NCBI GenBank assembly: GCA_040751775.1
Contig: JBFMGD010000010.1
Span: forward strand, 1-64,000
Length of the DNA: 64,000 bases
Origin: JBFMGD01 sp040751775
GTDB lineage: Bacteria; Bacillota; Dethiobacteria; DTU022
Reading direction: 5' to 3'
Part shown: positions 26,570-34,741 of the stretch, piece by piece
How the letters are laid out: each line of letters starts with the position of its first letter
Position numbering within the stretch: the first letter of the stretch is position 1
The notes under the pieces: model-generated
What the model was told of the DNA's origin: nothing
The model's database searches: none
The model's input: only the letters and a program-made list of their open reading frames with translations
Made by a program: the position numbers and the translations under genes

Positions 26570-26665
26570 ATGCCGTTAAGCTATCTGGTTCTGGTTGGTG
26601 TGTTTTTGCTTATATCTCTCCTGGTCAGGTTTGTGATTGCCCGGGATGTTCGAAAATCGGAATAA
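26570..26665 (+). CDS. Small single-helix membrane protein (microprotein 2)
   Basis: Thirty-one codons encode MPLSYLVLVGVFLLISLLVR followed by FVIARDVRKSE. An excellent AAGGAGG ribosome site lies 8 bases upstream, which strongly supports translation. It is the tandem paralogue of the preceding microprotein, 50 bases apart. The two differ mainly in the first ten residues and share the helix and R-D-x-x-K tail. Such proteins often modulate larger membrane complexes, but no partner is evident here. Confidence 0.68.
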   Translation: MPLSYLVLVGVFLLISLLVRFVIARDVRKSE

Positions 26666-26896
26666 AACGTTCTTTTAACAGAAGAATTTGTGGATCTTAA
26701 CCCTGGGCTCTGTCAAAAGCCCGGTAAGGTGGCTCTGTCAATAATATTATTTGCGGTCGTCGGCATTTTTTAGTCGATGGCCTTTTATTTAACCTGCCTT
26801 GTTGCTTGTCGATGGTTTGCAATTGACAAACGGTTTTTATCTGCCGCTGTTCCGTAGAAGCAGGAAATCAAAAATCGACAGCGAATATTGATTTAG

Positions 26897-26927
26897 AGAT
26901 AAGGGGTGTCACCGGCATCCCTTATCT
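26897..26927 (+). other. 9-bp perfect hairpin upstream of the activase genes
   Basis: AGATAAGGG (26897-26905) pairs with CCCTTATCT (26919-26927) around a 13-base loop. It lies 24 bases before the chosen start at 26951 and has no T-run. It may be an attenuating leader hairpin or an operator. Confidence 0.55.
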
Positions 26928-26950
26928 TTATCCGTAACGGAAAAGTGATT

Positions 26951-27994
26951 ATGGTAAAGCCGGGTGATTTAAAAGTGGCGGTAAAGGTAGGCATACCAAG
27001 AGCTCTGTTCTACTATACATACTACCCGCTCTGGCAGACTTTTTTGGAAAAACTGGGCGCCGAAGTAGTCTACTCCCGTCCGACCAATAAAGAGATATTG
27101 GATGCCGGGATCAGTGAAACTGTCAGCGATGCGTGTATCCCAATTAAATTGTTTCACGGTCATGTCCTGGACCTGAAGGACCGGGTTGATTTTTTATGGA
27201 TACCGAGACTGATCAGCCCCGGCGGCAGTGTTACCTACTGCCCGAAGTTCCTGGGATTGCCGGATATGATTCGCTATTCCGGGATGAAACTGCCGCCGCT
27301 GATCGACGGCCGCTTAAGCTTGCGGGGCCTGCCCGGCGGGCTCTACCGCTTCCTGCGGGCGGCGGCGGCATCCCTCGGCTTCAATAATTTACTGGCACAG
27401 CAAAAAGCGCTTACGCTTGCTTTTCGCAAGTACCGTCGCTACCAGAGACTGCTCCTGGAGGGGGTCTTGCCGCAAGCAGCCTTCCAGGAACCGCCAAGGG
27501 GCAGGCTTGAGGCCCTCAAACCCGGACAAACCGGTGTCGCTAAACTGCCGCCCCGCAGCGGCCTTACCGTGGCCTTGCTCGGTTACCCTTACACCGTGTA
27601 CGACTCGTTTATCAGCTCGGATGTCTATCAAAAGTTGCTCAACATGGGGGCGTCGGTGATCACGACAGAGCAAATCCCGCGGCGCGAGTTGCTCCGAATG
27701 TCCCGTGTCCTGCCGCAAAATTGTTTTTGGCACTACAGCAACCGGGTCTGTTGGTCGGGCCTCTCGGTGCTGGGGCAAAGGGCGGTTGACGGTATTATCC
27801 ATATCACCGCTTTCGGCTGCGGCCCCGATGCGATGGTGGACAAAATCCTGGAACTGGAATCTAAAAAGACGCGGATACCCTTTCTGACCCTGACCATAGA
27901 TGAACACACCGGCGACGGCGGTGTACAAACCCGTATCGAAGCGTTTATCGACATGCTGCAGGCAATAAAAGAAAAAAATGTACGGGAGGCCTGA
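26951..27994 (+). CDS. CoA-dehydratase activase-related protein (DUF2229 type)
   Basis: I choose ATG 26951; the GTG at 26906 lies inside a perfect hairpin. The ~347-residue protein begins VAVKVGIPRALFYYTYYPLW and has the DUF2229 features EVVYSRPTNKEILDAGISET, DACIPIKLFHGHV and SPGGSVTYCPKFLGLPD, with Cys residues that could ligate an Fe-S cluster. This domain is usually one part of very large (~1400-residue) activase proteins. Here it is a separate gene, four bases from an HgdC-like ATPase, so the pieces of that large protein exist as three genes. The substrate is unknown. Confidence 0.8.
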   Translation: MVKPGDLKVAVKVGIPRALFYYTYYPLWQTFLEKLGAEVVYSRPTNKEILDAGISETVSDACIPIKLFHGHVLDLKDRVDFLWIPRLISPGGSVTYCPKFLGLPDMIRYSGMKLPPLIDGRLSLRGLPGGLYRFLRAAAASLGFNNLLAQQKALTLAFRKYRRYQRLLLEGVLPQAAFQEPPRGRLEALKPGQTGVAKLPPRSGLTVALLGYPYTVYDSFISSDVYQKLLNMGASVITTEQIPRRELLRMSRVLPQNCFWHYSNRVCWSGLSVLGQRAVDGIIHITAFGCGPDAMVDKILELESKKTRIPFLTLTIDEHTGDGGVQTRIEAFIDMLQAIKEKNVREA

Positions 27995-27997
27995 CAG

Positions 27998-28963
27998 ATG
28001 GACCTCTACCTGGGAATTGACGTCGGTTCTGTAAGCACCAACCTGGTCATTATCGATCGTGACAGCAATGTGCTGGCTTATGAATACTTGCGCACCAGGG
28101 GGCAGCCGATCCGGGCGGTACAGGACGGCTTAAAGGCAATTGAGCAGAAAATGCCCGCAGCGGCGGCGATTTGCGGCGTTGGGACCACGGGCAGCGCCCG
28201 CACTCTTACCGGGGTTGTTGTGGGCGCGGATACTGTTAAAAATGAGATTACCGCGCACGCAGTTGCCGCCGGACTGGTTAAGCCTGAGGTGCAAACTGTT
28301 CTGGAGTTGGGCGGTCAGGATTCAAAGATTATTTTGCTGCGGCACGGGGTCGTGACCGACTTTGCCATGAATACAATCTGCGCGGCGGGAACCGGTTCTT
28401 TTTTGGATCACCAGGCCGCCCGTTTGGGTATCCCGATTGAGGAATTTGGGCCGATGGCGCTGCGCAGCGGCAGCCCGGTGCATATCGCCGGTCGCTGTTC
28501 CGTCTTTGCGGAATCGGACATGGTTCACAAGCAGCAGATCGGCCATCTTACAGAGGATATCGTCGCCGGTCTTTGTAATGCCCTGGTGCGCAATTACCTG
28601 AATAATGTCGGCAAGGGTAAGGAAATACTGCCCCCCGTGGTTTTCCAGGGAGGCGTTGCCGCCAATATCGGCATCAGGGCGGCGTTTGAAAAAGCACTGC
28701 AGCTGGAAGTGTTTGTACCGCCGTATCATCATGTGATGGGTGCCCTGGGAGCGGCACACCTGGCCCGGTCTGCGGTCATGAAGAAAAACGGCACCAGTTT
28801 CCGCGGCTTTTCGATCAGCGCCCTGGATTATATAACCAGCAGTTTTGAATGCAAAGGTTGTCCAAACATCTGTGAAATTGTTAATATTTCCCTGGAGAGT
28901 GAACTGCTGGCCCGCTGGGGCAGCCGCTGCGGAAAATGGGAGAATCTAGAAGAACACGGCTAA
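27998..28963 (+). CDS. BadF/HgdC-type ATPase, CoA-dehydratase activase
   Basis: The 321-residue ASKHA-fold ATPase has LGIDVGSVSTNLVIID (phosphate 1), GVGTTGSARTL, and LELGGQDSKII (phosphate 2). Cys128 in NTICAAGTGSFL and Cys167 in GRCSVFAESDM are the two ligands with which the HgdC dimer holds one [4Fe-4S] cluster. The C-terminus adds an extra Cys set (FECKGCPNICEI) not present in short HgdC. It would use ATP to push an electron into a dehydratase or reductase partner. No classical hgdAB genes are nearby; the flanking DUF2229-type proteins are the likely partners. Confidence 0.92.
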   Translation: MDLYLGIDVGSVSTNLVIIDRDSNVLAYEYLRTRGQPIRAVQDGLKAIEQKMPAAAAICGVGTTGSARTLTGVVVGADTVKNEITAHAVAAGLVKPEVQTVLELGGQDSKIILLRHGVVTDFAMNTICAAGTGSFLDHQAARLGIPIEEFGPMALRSGSPVHIAGRCSVFAESDMVHKQQIGHLTEDIVAGLCNALVRNYLNNVGKGKEILPPVVFQGGVAANIGIRAAFEKALQLEVFVPPYHHVMGALGAAHLARSAVMKKNGTSFRGFSISALDYITSSFECKGCPNICEIVNISLESELLARWGSRCGKWENLEEHG

Positions 28964-28988
28964 ACGCTTTTGAGCAGGAGGCTTATTG

Positions 28989-30086
28989 ATGAAAATCGGT
29001 TACGGCCATATGGGCACGTTAACCATGGTCATTGAGATGATCCTGGAGGAGTTGGGTCACGAACCCGTTGTGCCGGACCGGCCGACCCGTCAAACCCTGG
29101 CCCTGGGGGCGAAATATGCCCCTGAGTTTGCGTGCATCCCCTTTAAGATTGTCCTGGGAACCTACCTGGAGAGCATCAGCCGGGGCGCCGATCTCTTCGT
29201 CAGCGGCGGCGGCTACGGCCCCTGCCGGGCCGGTTTGTACGGTGAACTGCATGGCCGTATCTTAAAGGATCTCGGCTACAACCCCGGTTTTATCTTTTTC
29301 TTCCCTCCTTTAAAAAAACCGTTTGACTTTCTAAGGAAGTTGAGCCGGCTCAAGGGACGCTTTTCCTGGGTTCACCTGGCCCGGACAATTAGCAAGGCCT
29401 GGGCCAAGCTTACTGCGCTGGATGAACTGGAACTGATGGCTCAGAAAGTGCGGCCCCGCGAGCTTACCCGGGGTGCCACCTCTAAAGCGTTTAATCGTGG
29501 CCTGCATTATCTCCACCAGGCCAAGAGCCGGGTTGAGATCGGCGAAGCCTGCGCTGCAGCCCTCGCAGAGATCGGGAAAGTACCCTATAACCCGGAGGCG
29601 GACCCTCTCAAAGTGGGGATTATCGGTGAAATTTATGTTCAGCTGGAACCATTCGCCAACCTGTTCCTGGAAGAAACCCTCGGTCACCTGGGGGTGGAGG
29701 TAAGACGCAGTATTTACCTGACCAGTTATACCAGGCACGATGTGCTCTCTACCCGGGGTGATATGAACAGCCGCACCATGGCCAAACCATACCTCGCTCA
29801 GAAGATCGGCGGCCACGGTCAAAACAGTGTCGGAGATGTGATTCGCTATGCCGGCCTGGGCTATCACGGCGTAGTGCAGCTTGCTCCCTTTTCCTGTATT
29901 CCCGAAATCGTGGCTAAAAGTTTAATGCCCCATCTCAGTAAGGAATACGGTATTCCGGTGTTGAGTTTGTTTATCGACGAACAGACCGGACCGACGGGAG
30001 TGCTGACGAGGCTGGAAGCCTTTGTCGATCTGATGGAGCAGCGCCGGGATTTTGGTCGTTTGGGTAGTGTATCAAATAAAGCTTAA
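28989..30086 (+). CDS. Acyl-CoA dehydratase-like / activase-associated protein
   Basis: The 365-residue protein starts at ATG 28989 after GCAGGAGGC. It opens IGYGHMGTLTMVIEMILEEL and has GAKYAPEFACIPFKIVLGTY and SGGGYGPCRAGLYGELH, which are cysteine-bearing segments of the HgdB/COG3581-like family. Further on are MNSRTMAKPYLAQKIGGHGQ and LSLFIDEQTGPTGVLTRLEA, shared in pattern with the end of the first gene (LTIDEHTGDGGVQTRIEAFI). The first and third genes are therefore related halves around the ATPase. A redox role driven by the ATPase is inferred; the substrate is unknown. Confidence 0.78.
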   Translation: MKIGYGHMGTLTMVIEMILEELGHEPVVPDRPTRQTLALGAKYAPEFACIPFKIVLGTYLESISRGADLFVSGGGYGPCRAGLYGELHGRILKDLGYNPGFIFFFPPLKKPFDFLRKLSRLKGRFSWVHLARTISKAWAKLTALDELELMAQKVRPRELTRGATSKAFNRGLHYLHQAKSRVEIGEACAAALAEIGKVPYNPEADPLKVGIIGEIYVQLEPFANLFLEETLGHLGVEVRRSIYLTSYTRHDVLSTRGDMNSRTMAKPYLAQKIGGHGQNSVGDVIRYAGLGYHGVVQLAPFSCIPEIVAKSLMPHLSKEYGIPVLSLFIDEQTGPTGVLTRLEAFVDLMEQRRDFGRLGSVSNKA

Positions 30087-30177
30087 TACGAATACTGATA
30101 ATATGACCGCATAGGCTCTCTTTCTTGAAGGAATACGACAAATTATGTCGAAAAGGAAAGAAAAGGAGGCGGTCTAC

Positions 30178-30426
30178 TTGACAATAGAGCTCGGTCGCAG
30201 AATTAAAGCGCTACGGCGCTTAAAACTGGTTACCCAGCAGGAGTTGGCCAGTAAGGTGAACATATCGGTTACCATGTTGAGCAATATTGAAACAGGTCAG
30301 AAAAACCCTCCTCCACAACTGTTGGAGAACATCGCCGCATTTTTAAAAGTGCCGGGAGAGGAGCTTTTTATCCTTTCAACGGTTAAAATTTTAAGTAAAC
30401 AGGATCATTCCGGGCTAAGTGTTTGA
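30178..30426 (+). CDS. XRE-family transcriptional regulator
   Basis: The start TTG 30178 lies 9 bases after AAGGAGG; ATG 30145 has no site. The 82-residue protein is almost only an XRE HTH: LGRRIKALRRLKLVTQQELA, then SKVNISVTMLSNIETGQKNP with the recognition helix, and PQLLENIAAFLKVPGEELF. It would bind DNA as a dimer, and its target is unknown. Its stop overlaps the dusB start by three bases, so the two are co-translated. Confidence 0.85.
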   Translation: MTIELGRRIKALRRLKLVTQQELASKVNISVTMLSNIETGQKNPPPQLLENIAAFLKVPGEELFILSTVKILSKQDHSGLSV

Positions 30427-31394
30427 AGATAGGATCTATTTTAGTTGAACCTGGTATTGTTCTTGCTCCCATGGCCGGGATTACCAATCACCCCTTTCGG
30501 CTCCTGGCTAAAGAGCAGGGGTGCGCGCTGGTTGTTTCAGAGATGATCAGCGCCCGCGGCCTTGTACATGGTGCCGAGCATAGTCGGCACCTTTTGTTTT
30601 ATAGTGAAGCGGAAAAACCGTTTGTCTACCAACTGTTCGGATCTGAACCGGCAGTGATGTCAAAAGCCGCGTGGAAGCTGGAAGCGGCGGGAGCCGATTT
30701 GATCGATTTGAACCTGGGCTGTCCGACGCGTAAGATTGTGCGTAATGGAGACGGCGGCGCGTTAATGCGTGAACCGGAGCGCTGCAGCGCCATCTTTGAT
30801 GCCGTGGTCCGCGCGGTTAACTGCCCTGTGACCGTAAAGATGAGAAAGGGTTGGGATGAAAAATCTCCATCGGCCGTTGAGATTGCGCAAAGAGCCGAAG
30901 CTGCCGGGATTCAAGCGTTAACGGTGCATGGCCGGACTGTGGAACAAGGTTATACCGGCCGGGCTGATTGGCTGATCATTAAGGCAGTAAAAGATGCGGT
31001 CAGTATTCCCGTCATCGGAAACGGTGATATCGTTTCAGCCGGTGATGCGGAGGCTATGCTGGATCTGTGCCGTTGTGACGGGGTGATGATCGGCCGTGCC
31101 GCCAGGGGAAACCCATGGATCTTCAAGCAGGTCCGGTCCTGGCTCGAAAACCGGACAAGAGTGGAACCTCCCCCTCCCCAGGTAAAGGTGCAGACCGCAT
31201 TGAGGCATCTCGAGCTGCTCAGTCGACTGAAAGGGAATATGATAGCGGTTCGCGAAATGCGCCGTCATGCCGGTTGGTATATCAAAGGGCTGCCCGGCGC
31301 TGCCGAGGCCAGGCAACACCTGATGAAAGCGGTTACTGTAACAGAAATGGCGGAGGCGCTTGAAGGATTACTGCCGGCGGCACCTTGCCAATAA
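30423..31394 (+). CDS. dusB: tRNA-dihydrouridine synthase
   Basis: The 323-residue FMN-dependent TIM-barrel enzyme starts at TTG 30423, overlapping the regulator's stop. Motifs include VLAPMAGITNHPFR at the N-terminus, LNLGCPTRKIVRNGDGGALM with the catalytic Cys at about 101, TVKMRKGWD, LTVHGRTVEQGYTGRADW and VIGNGDIVSAGDAEAML (FMN phosphate). It reduces uridines in the tRNA D-loop with NADPH. The DusB-type helical C-terminal domain is present. It is adjacent to a run of translation-linked genes (greA, lysS, rRNA). Confidence 0.95.
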   Translation: MKIGSILVEPGIVLAPMAGITNHPFRLLAKEQGCALVVSEMISARGLVHGAEHSRHLLFYSEAEKPFVYQLFGSEPAVMSKAAWKLEAAGADLIDLNLGCPTRKIVRNGDGGALMREPERCSAIFDAVVRAVNCPVTVKMRKGWDEKSPSAVEIAQRAEAAGIQALTVHGRTVEQGYTGRADWLIIKAVKDAVSIPVIGNGDIVSAGDAEAMLDLCRCDGVMIGRAARGNPWIFKQVRSWLENRTRVEPPPPQVKVQTALRHLELLSRLKGNMIAVREMRRHAGWYIKGLPGAAEARQHLMKAVTVTEMAEALEGLLPAAPCQ

Positions 31395-31452
31395 CTTAGA
31401 AAAGTGTTAAATTGTTTTTGTCAACAATAATGTGCACAAGGTGTGAAAGTCG

Positions 31453-31989
31453 ATGGAGTGTGAGCGGATTCTGCGTATTGGCGACAAACTGATTAGCCTG
31501 GATAAGGGTGCACGATTGCTGGAAAGGGTGATCAAGCTGCGCGCGCAGGGTGTTTCACAACAGGAGGTGGCACACCGGCTTTCTTTGGACCGGAGTTTTA
31601 TTTCCCGGCTTGAGTCAATCGGTGAAATTCGCAAAGGGAAACGGGTGGCGGTACTTGGTTTTCCGATTCAAAATACGGCGGAGTTGACAGCAATTTGTCG
31701 GGATATGGGGCTCGAGTTTGTTTTGCTTTTAAATAACCGGGAGCGCTGGTCCCTGGTTGGCGACAAGCAGGCGCTCGACTTTTTTAACGAAATGTTTGAT
31801 ATTGTAACCAGATTAAAATCATTCGACACTTTGGTATTGATAACTTCAGAAAAGTGGTACCGCCTGGCGGAAGCGCTGCTGGACACGCAAATTGTTTTTA
31901 TTAATTTGGGTGCGACCCCGGTTCAGGAGGATCGCTTGATTGATCCGGCACAGTTTCAGGAGGCTTTAAAGCCGGTTATTCAGCAGTAA
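31453..31989 (+). CDS. HTH-domain protein of unknown function
   Basis: The 178-residue protein has an HTH near the N-terminus (LRAQGVSQQEVAHRLSLDRSFISRLES, about residues 30-56) resembling Cro/C1-like readers. A ~110-residue alpha/beta domain follows (KRVAVLGFPIQNTAELTAIC, LVGDKQALDFFNEMFD, LVLITSEKWYRLAEALL). No cofactor motif is clear. It is immediately upstream of two unusual dehydrogenase-like genes in the same direction, with a 19-base gap, and probably belongs to that operon. It may regulate it, but this is inference. Confidence 0.7.
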   Translation: MECERILRIGDKLISLDKGARLLERVIKLRAQGVSQQEVAHRLSLDRSFISRLESIGEIRKGKRVAVLGFPIQNTAELTAICRDMGLEFVLLLNNRERWSLVGDKQALDFFNEMFDIVTRLKSFDTLVLITSEKWYRLAEALLDTQIVFINLGATPVQEDRLIDPAQFQEALKPVIQQ

Positions 31990-32008
31990 AAGAAGGGAGA
32001 GAAAATCA

Positions 32009-32908
32009 TTGAAGCAGGTAGTGGGAATTAGCCTTGGTTCTGTAACACGGGATCATGTGGTCAACGTCAATCTTCTCGGGCAGGATTGTAAGGTGATGCG
32101 TCTCGGCACCGACGGCGATATGAAAAAAATGATCGAAAAGATTAAGGAATTGGACGGGAAAGTCGATGCTTTTGGGCTGGGCGGCATGGATCTGTATATC
32201 TATGCTGTCGACCGCCGTTATGAAATCCGGGATGCCCGGCGGATTGTCCGTGCTGCTGTAAAAACGCCAATCGTGGACGGTTCCGGCTTAAAGAACACGT
32301 TGGAGCGAAGAGCGATCGAGTACCTCGCGGAGCACACCGCGTTGTTCAATGAACCGAAAAAAGTGTTGTTGATGTGTGCCATGGATCGTTTCGGTATGGC
32401 TCAAGCCCTGGAAAAAGCGGGTTGCATCATGACTTATGGTGATTTCCCCTTTATCCTTAACCTGCCGTTGCCGCTTCATTCGTTAAACACGCTGGCTGCG
32501 TTTGCCAGAATTTTAGCTCCGATAGTCGGGCAACTGCCTTTTACGATGATTTATCCTACCGGAGATAAACAAGATGCCAGTAAACCACGTTTCGCGCGCT
32601 ATTTCGAAGCAGCAGATATTATTGCCGGCGATTTTCATTTTATTCGCCGCTACATGCCTGCCGAGCTGCCCGGTAAGGTTATTATCACGAACACCGTAAC
32701 CCGGGATGACATTCGTTTTTTGAAGGAGCGCAAGGTTAAAATGCTTATAACCACAACCCCGGAAATGGACGGCCGTTCTTTCGGAACCAATGTCATGGAA
32801 GCGCTTCTGGTATGTTTAGCCGGAGCCGAAAAAGAGCTGACAGAGGATCAATATAATCAAATGCTTCTTGAATTAAAGATTGCCCCCAGAATTGTGGAGC
32901 TGCAGTAG
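32009..32908 (+). CDS. Quinate/shikimate dehydrogenase-like protein of unknown substrate
   Basis: The 299-residue protein, start TTG 32009 after AAGGGAGAG, opens VVGISLGSVTRDHVVNVNLL. It has a conserved FGLGGMDLYIYAVDRRYEIR segment, IVDGSGLKNTLERR, and RFGMAQALEKAGCIMTYGDF. Similar proteins in related bacteria are, as I recall, labelled quinate 5-dehydrogenase, but no Gly-rich NAD(P) motif of the GxGxxG type is visible. That name may therefore be wrong. It is followed after 42 bases by a true Rossmann-fold dehydrogenase. The reaction is unknown. Confidence 0.6.
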   Translation: MKQVVGISLGSVTRDHVVNVNLLGQDCKVMRLGTDGDMKKMIEKIKELDGKVDAFGLGGMDLYIYAVDRRYEIRDARRIVRAAVKTPIVDGSGLKNTLERRAIEYLAEHTALFNEPKKVLLMCAMDRFGMAQALEKAGCIMTYGDFPFILNLPLPLHSLNTLAAFARILAPIVGQLPFTMIYPTGDKQDASKPRFARYFEAADIIAGDFHFIRRYMPAELPGKVIITNTVTRDDIRFLKERKVKMLITTTPEMDGRSFGTNVMEALLVCLAGAEKELTEDQYNQMLLELKIAPRIVELQ

Positions 32909-32950
32909 CATATAATATTATAAAACCTTTCGTGCTGAAAGGGCGTATGC

Positions 32951-34039
32951 ATGAGCAACCGGTTTGCCTTCATTGTTCACCCCGTTCACCGGGGCAGCGT
33001 TTTAAGAAGGCTCAAACTGATGCGGAAGCTGCCTCTTCCGATCCTGGAAGCCGTGATCCGGCGTACGCCTCCCGCCAGGTGTACGCCGGAAACCGAAGTA
33101 GCCGGCCTTCACAGTCAGGCCCTGGGGTGCATCATCACTGCCAACTCGGATTTAAACGGAGTAGTGCGCCTCTCCGCTCCTCAGATCGCTAAAAAACTGC
33201 TCCGGGCCGGCCGGCTCGCGGAAAAATTGGGTATGCGCATTGTTGGATTGGACAGCGGATTGGTTGAACCCGGGGCAGTTGATTTGTTTTTAGCCCGGCA
33301 TTTGCGGCTAGCGGTAACCAGTGGAATGAGTTATACTGTGGCCACGGTTCTGGAAGGGTGCCTTCAGGCGATCTCATTGATAGGTCCCGATCTGGAAGAG
33401 GCTGAGGTGCTTGTATTCGGCGCGGCCGTTTCTGCCGGTAATATCCTGGCACAGCTGCTGGCGCGGGAGGGTGTTAACTATCTTACCCTGGTGGAAGGCG
33501 ACCGGCACCGCCTGGAAAATTTGACTCGCCGGATTATGCATGATAGCGGGGTTGCCTGCAAAACTACTCTACAGGCGCGTAAGGCGGCCGGCCGGGCCGA
33601 TTTGATCCTGATCGCCGCAAATGACGCTGTTCCCGCTCAGATTAAGGTGGATGACCTAAAACCGGGGGCTATAGTTTGTGATCTGGGCAGACCGCGTTTT
33701 TTTACCGCTGGTGAAGTGTGCCTGCGCAGCGACATTTTCTTTTTTGATGGAGCGGCGGTAGAGCTGCCGGGCGGCACAAAACGGATCTGGTCCGACGAAT
33801 TACCGCCGGGTTTGGTTTCGGCCGGGTTGGCGGAAACGGCGATCCTGGCGCTGGAAGGGCGCTTTGAAAACTTTTCCCTGGGGCCTGAACTGCGCGTTGG
33901 GAAAGTCGAAGAAATCCGCCGTCTCGGGCGGAAACACGGGTTTAAAACAGCCGGTTTGCATTACCGCGGGCAAATGGTCCATCCCGCTGTTTTTACTGGT
34001 AAAAAAAACATCTCTTTACTGCTTGACAATGCCAGATAA
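32951..34039 (+). CDS. Shikimate/amino-acid dehydrogenase-like Rossmann protein
   Basis: The 362-residue protein has an N-terminal ~140-residue cap (RFAFIVHPVHRGSVLRRLKL, then TPETEVAGLHSQALGCIITA). An NAD(P)-binding Rossmann domain follows with VLVFGAAVSAGNILAQLLAR, LVEGDRHRLENLTRR, ADLILIAANDAV and GAIVCDLGRPRFF. The layout recalls COG5322 'predicted amino-acid dehydrogenase', relatives of acyl-ACP reductase, and is close to shikimate dehydrogenases. It is clustered with the HTH and quinate-dehydrogenase-like genes and placed before greA. A joint pathway for the three is inferred; the substrate is unknown. Confidence 0.65.
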   Translation: MSNRFAFIVHPVHRGSVLRRLKLMRKLPLPILEAVIRRTPPARCTPETEVAGLHSQALGCIITANSDLNGVVRLSAPQIAKKLLRAGRLAEKLGMRIVGLDSGLVEPGAVDLFLARHLRLAVTSGMSYTVATVLEGCLQAISLIGPDLEEAEVLVFGAAVSAGNILAQLLAREGVNYLTLVEGDRHRLENLTRRIMHDSGVACKTTLQARKAAGRADLILIAANDAVPAQIKVDDLKPGAIVCDLGRPRFFTAGEVCLRSDIFFFDGAAVELPGGTKRIWSDELPPGLVSAGLAETAILALEGRFENFSLGPELRVGKVEEIRRLGRKHGFKTAGLHYRGQMVHPAVFTGKKNISLLLDNAR

Positions 34040-34109
34040 GGCCTTTATAATTATACAAAAATTGTTATTGAAAATTTTGACGGCCAAACAAATTACCCTT
34101 ATTTCTAAA

Positions 34110-34140
34110 AAGTGTCAAGGAGTGCTAGCGCTTGACACTT
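34110..34140 (+). other. 10-bp perfect inverted repeat before greA
   Basis: AAGTGTCAAG (34110-34119) and CTTGACACTT (34131-34140) flank 11 bases containing AGTGCTAGCG. There is no T-run. It may be a terminator-like stem for the upstream operon or an operator about 100 bases upstream of greA. Confidence 0.5.
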
Positions 34141-34243
34141 CCTTTATGCCGAAAGAACCCGGCCAAAGCATAGACGCGGTTGTGAGTTCATATATTGGTA
34201 TAGTCTCTTAAGCTTGAATAAACCTGTGGGGGAGAATTATTAA

Positions 34244-34717
34244 ATGACTGGTGAAGAAATACTTTTGACCAAAGATGGATTGGATAAGTTGGAAAAGGAG
34301 CTGTCCTTTCTTAAATCAGTAAAGCGGAAGGAAATTGCTGCTCGCATCAAAGAGGCGATATCATACGGCGATATTACGGACAACTCGGAGTACGAGGATG
34401 CCAAGAATGAACAGGCGTTTATTGAAGGCAGAATTATTACCCTGGAGAAGCTGCTGCGCCGGGCGAGGATCCTGGAAAAAGTGGAAAACGGCAACAGTTA
34501 TGTCGCTTTGGGCTCGACAGTTATCCTCAAAGACCTGGAGCTGAACCAGGAGTACAGCTATACCATCGTGGGAACAGCGGAAGCGGACCCCGGTGATAAC
34601 AAAATTTCCAACGAGTCTCCGGTAGGCAGTGCTATTTTGGGCCTGTCGGTCGGGGACGAAGTTGAGGTTAAGGTTCCAGCGGGATCTCTAAAGTACAGGA
34701 TCATCCAGATCACTTAA
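34244..34717 (+). CDS. greA: Transcription elongation factor GreA
   Basis: The 157-residue protein is of standard GreA length. The N-terminal coiled coil (LTKDGLDKLEKELSFLKSVK, then KEAISYGDITDNSEYEDAKN) holds the acidic tip D-x-x-(D/N)-x-E that reaches the RNA polymerase active site. The C-terminal FKBP-like domain has NESPVGSAILGLSVGDEVEV. GreA stimulates cleavage of backtracked RNA. The ATG follows GTGGGGGAG. It precedes lysS by 24 bases, a pairing seen in many Firmicutes, so both are probably co-transcribed. Confidence 0.97.
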   Translation: MTGEEILLTKDGLDKLEKELSFLKSVKRKEIAARIKEAISYGDITDNSEYEDAKNEQAFIEGRIITLEKLLRRARILEKVENGNSYVALGSTVILKDLELNQEYSYTIVGTAEADPGDNKISNESPVGSAILGLSVGDEVEVKVPAGSLKYRIIQIT

Positions 34718-34741
34718 AAGCGGTAACGGAGGGAACTTGTT

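Noticed and set aside
34718..34741. T-box or L-box riboswitch before lysS
   Set aside because: Only 24 bases separate greA and lysS, too short for any leader of that type.
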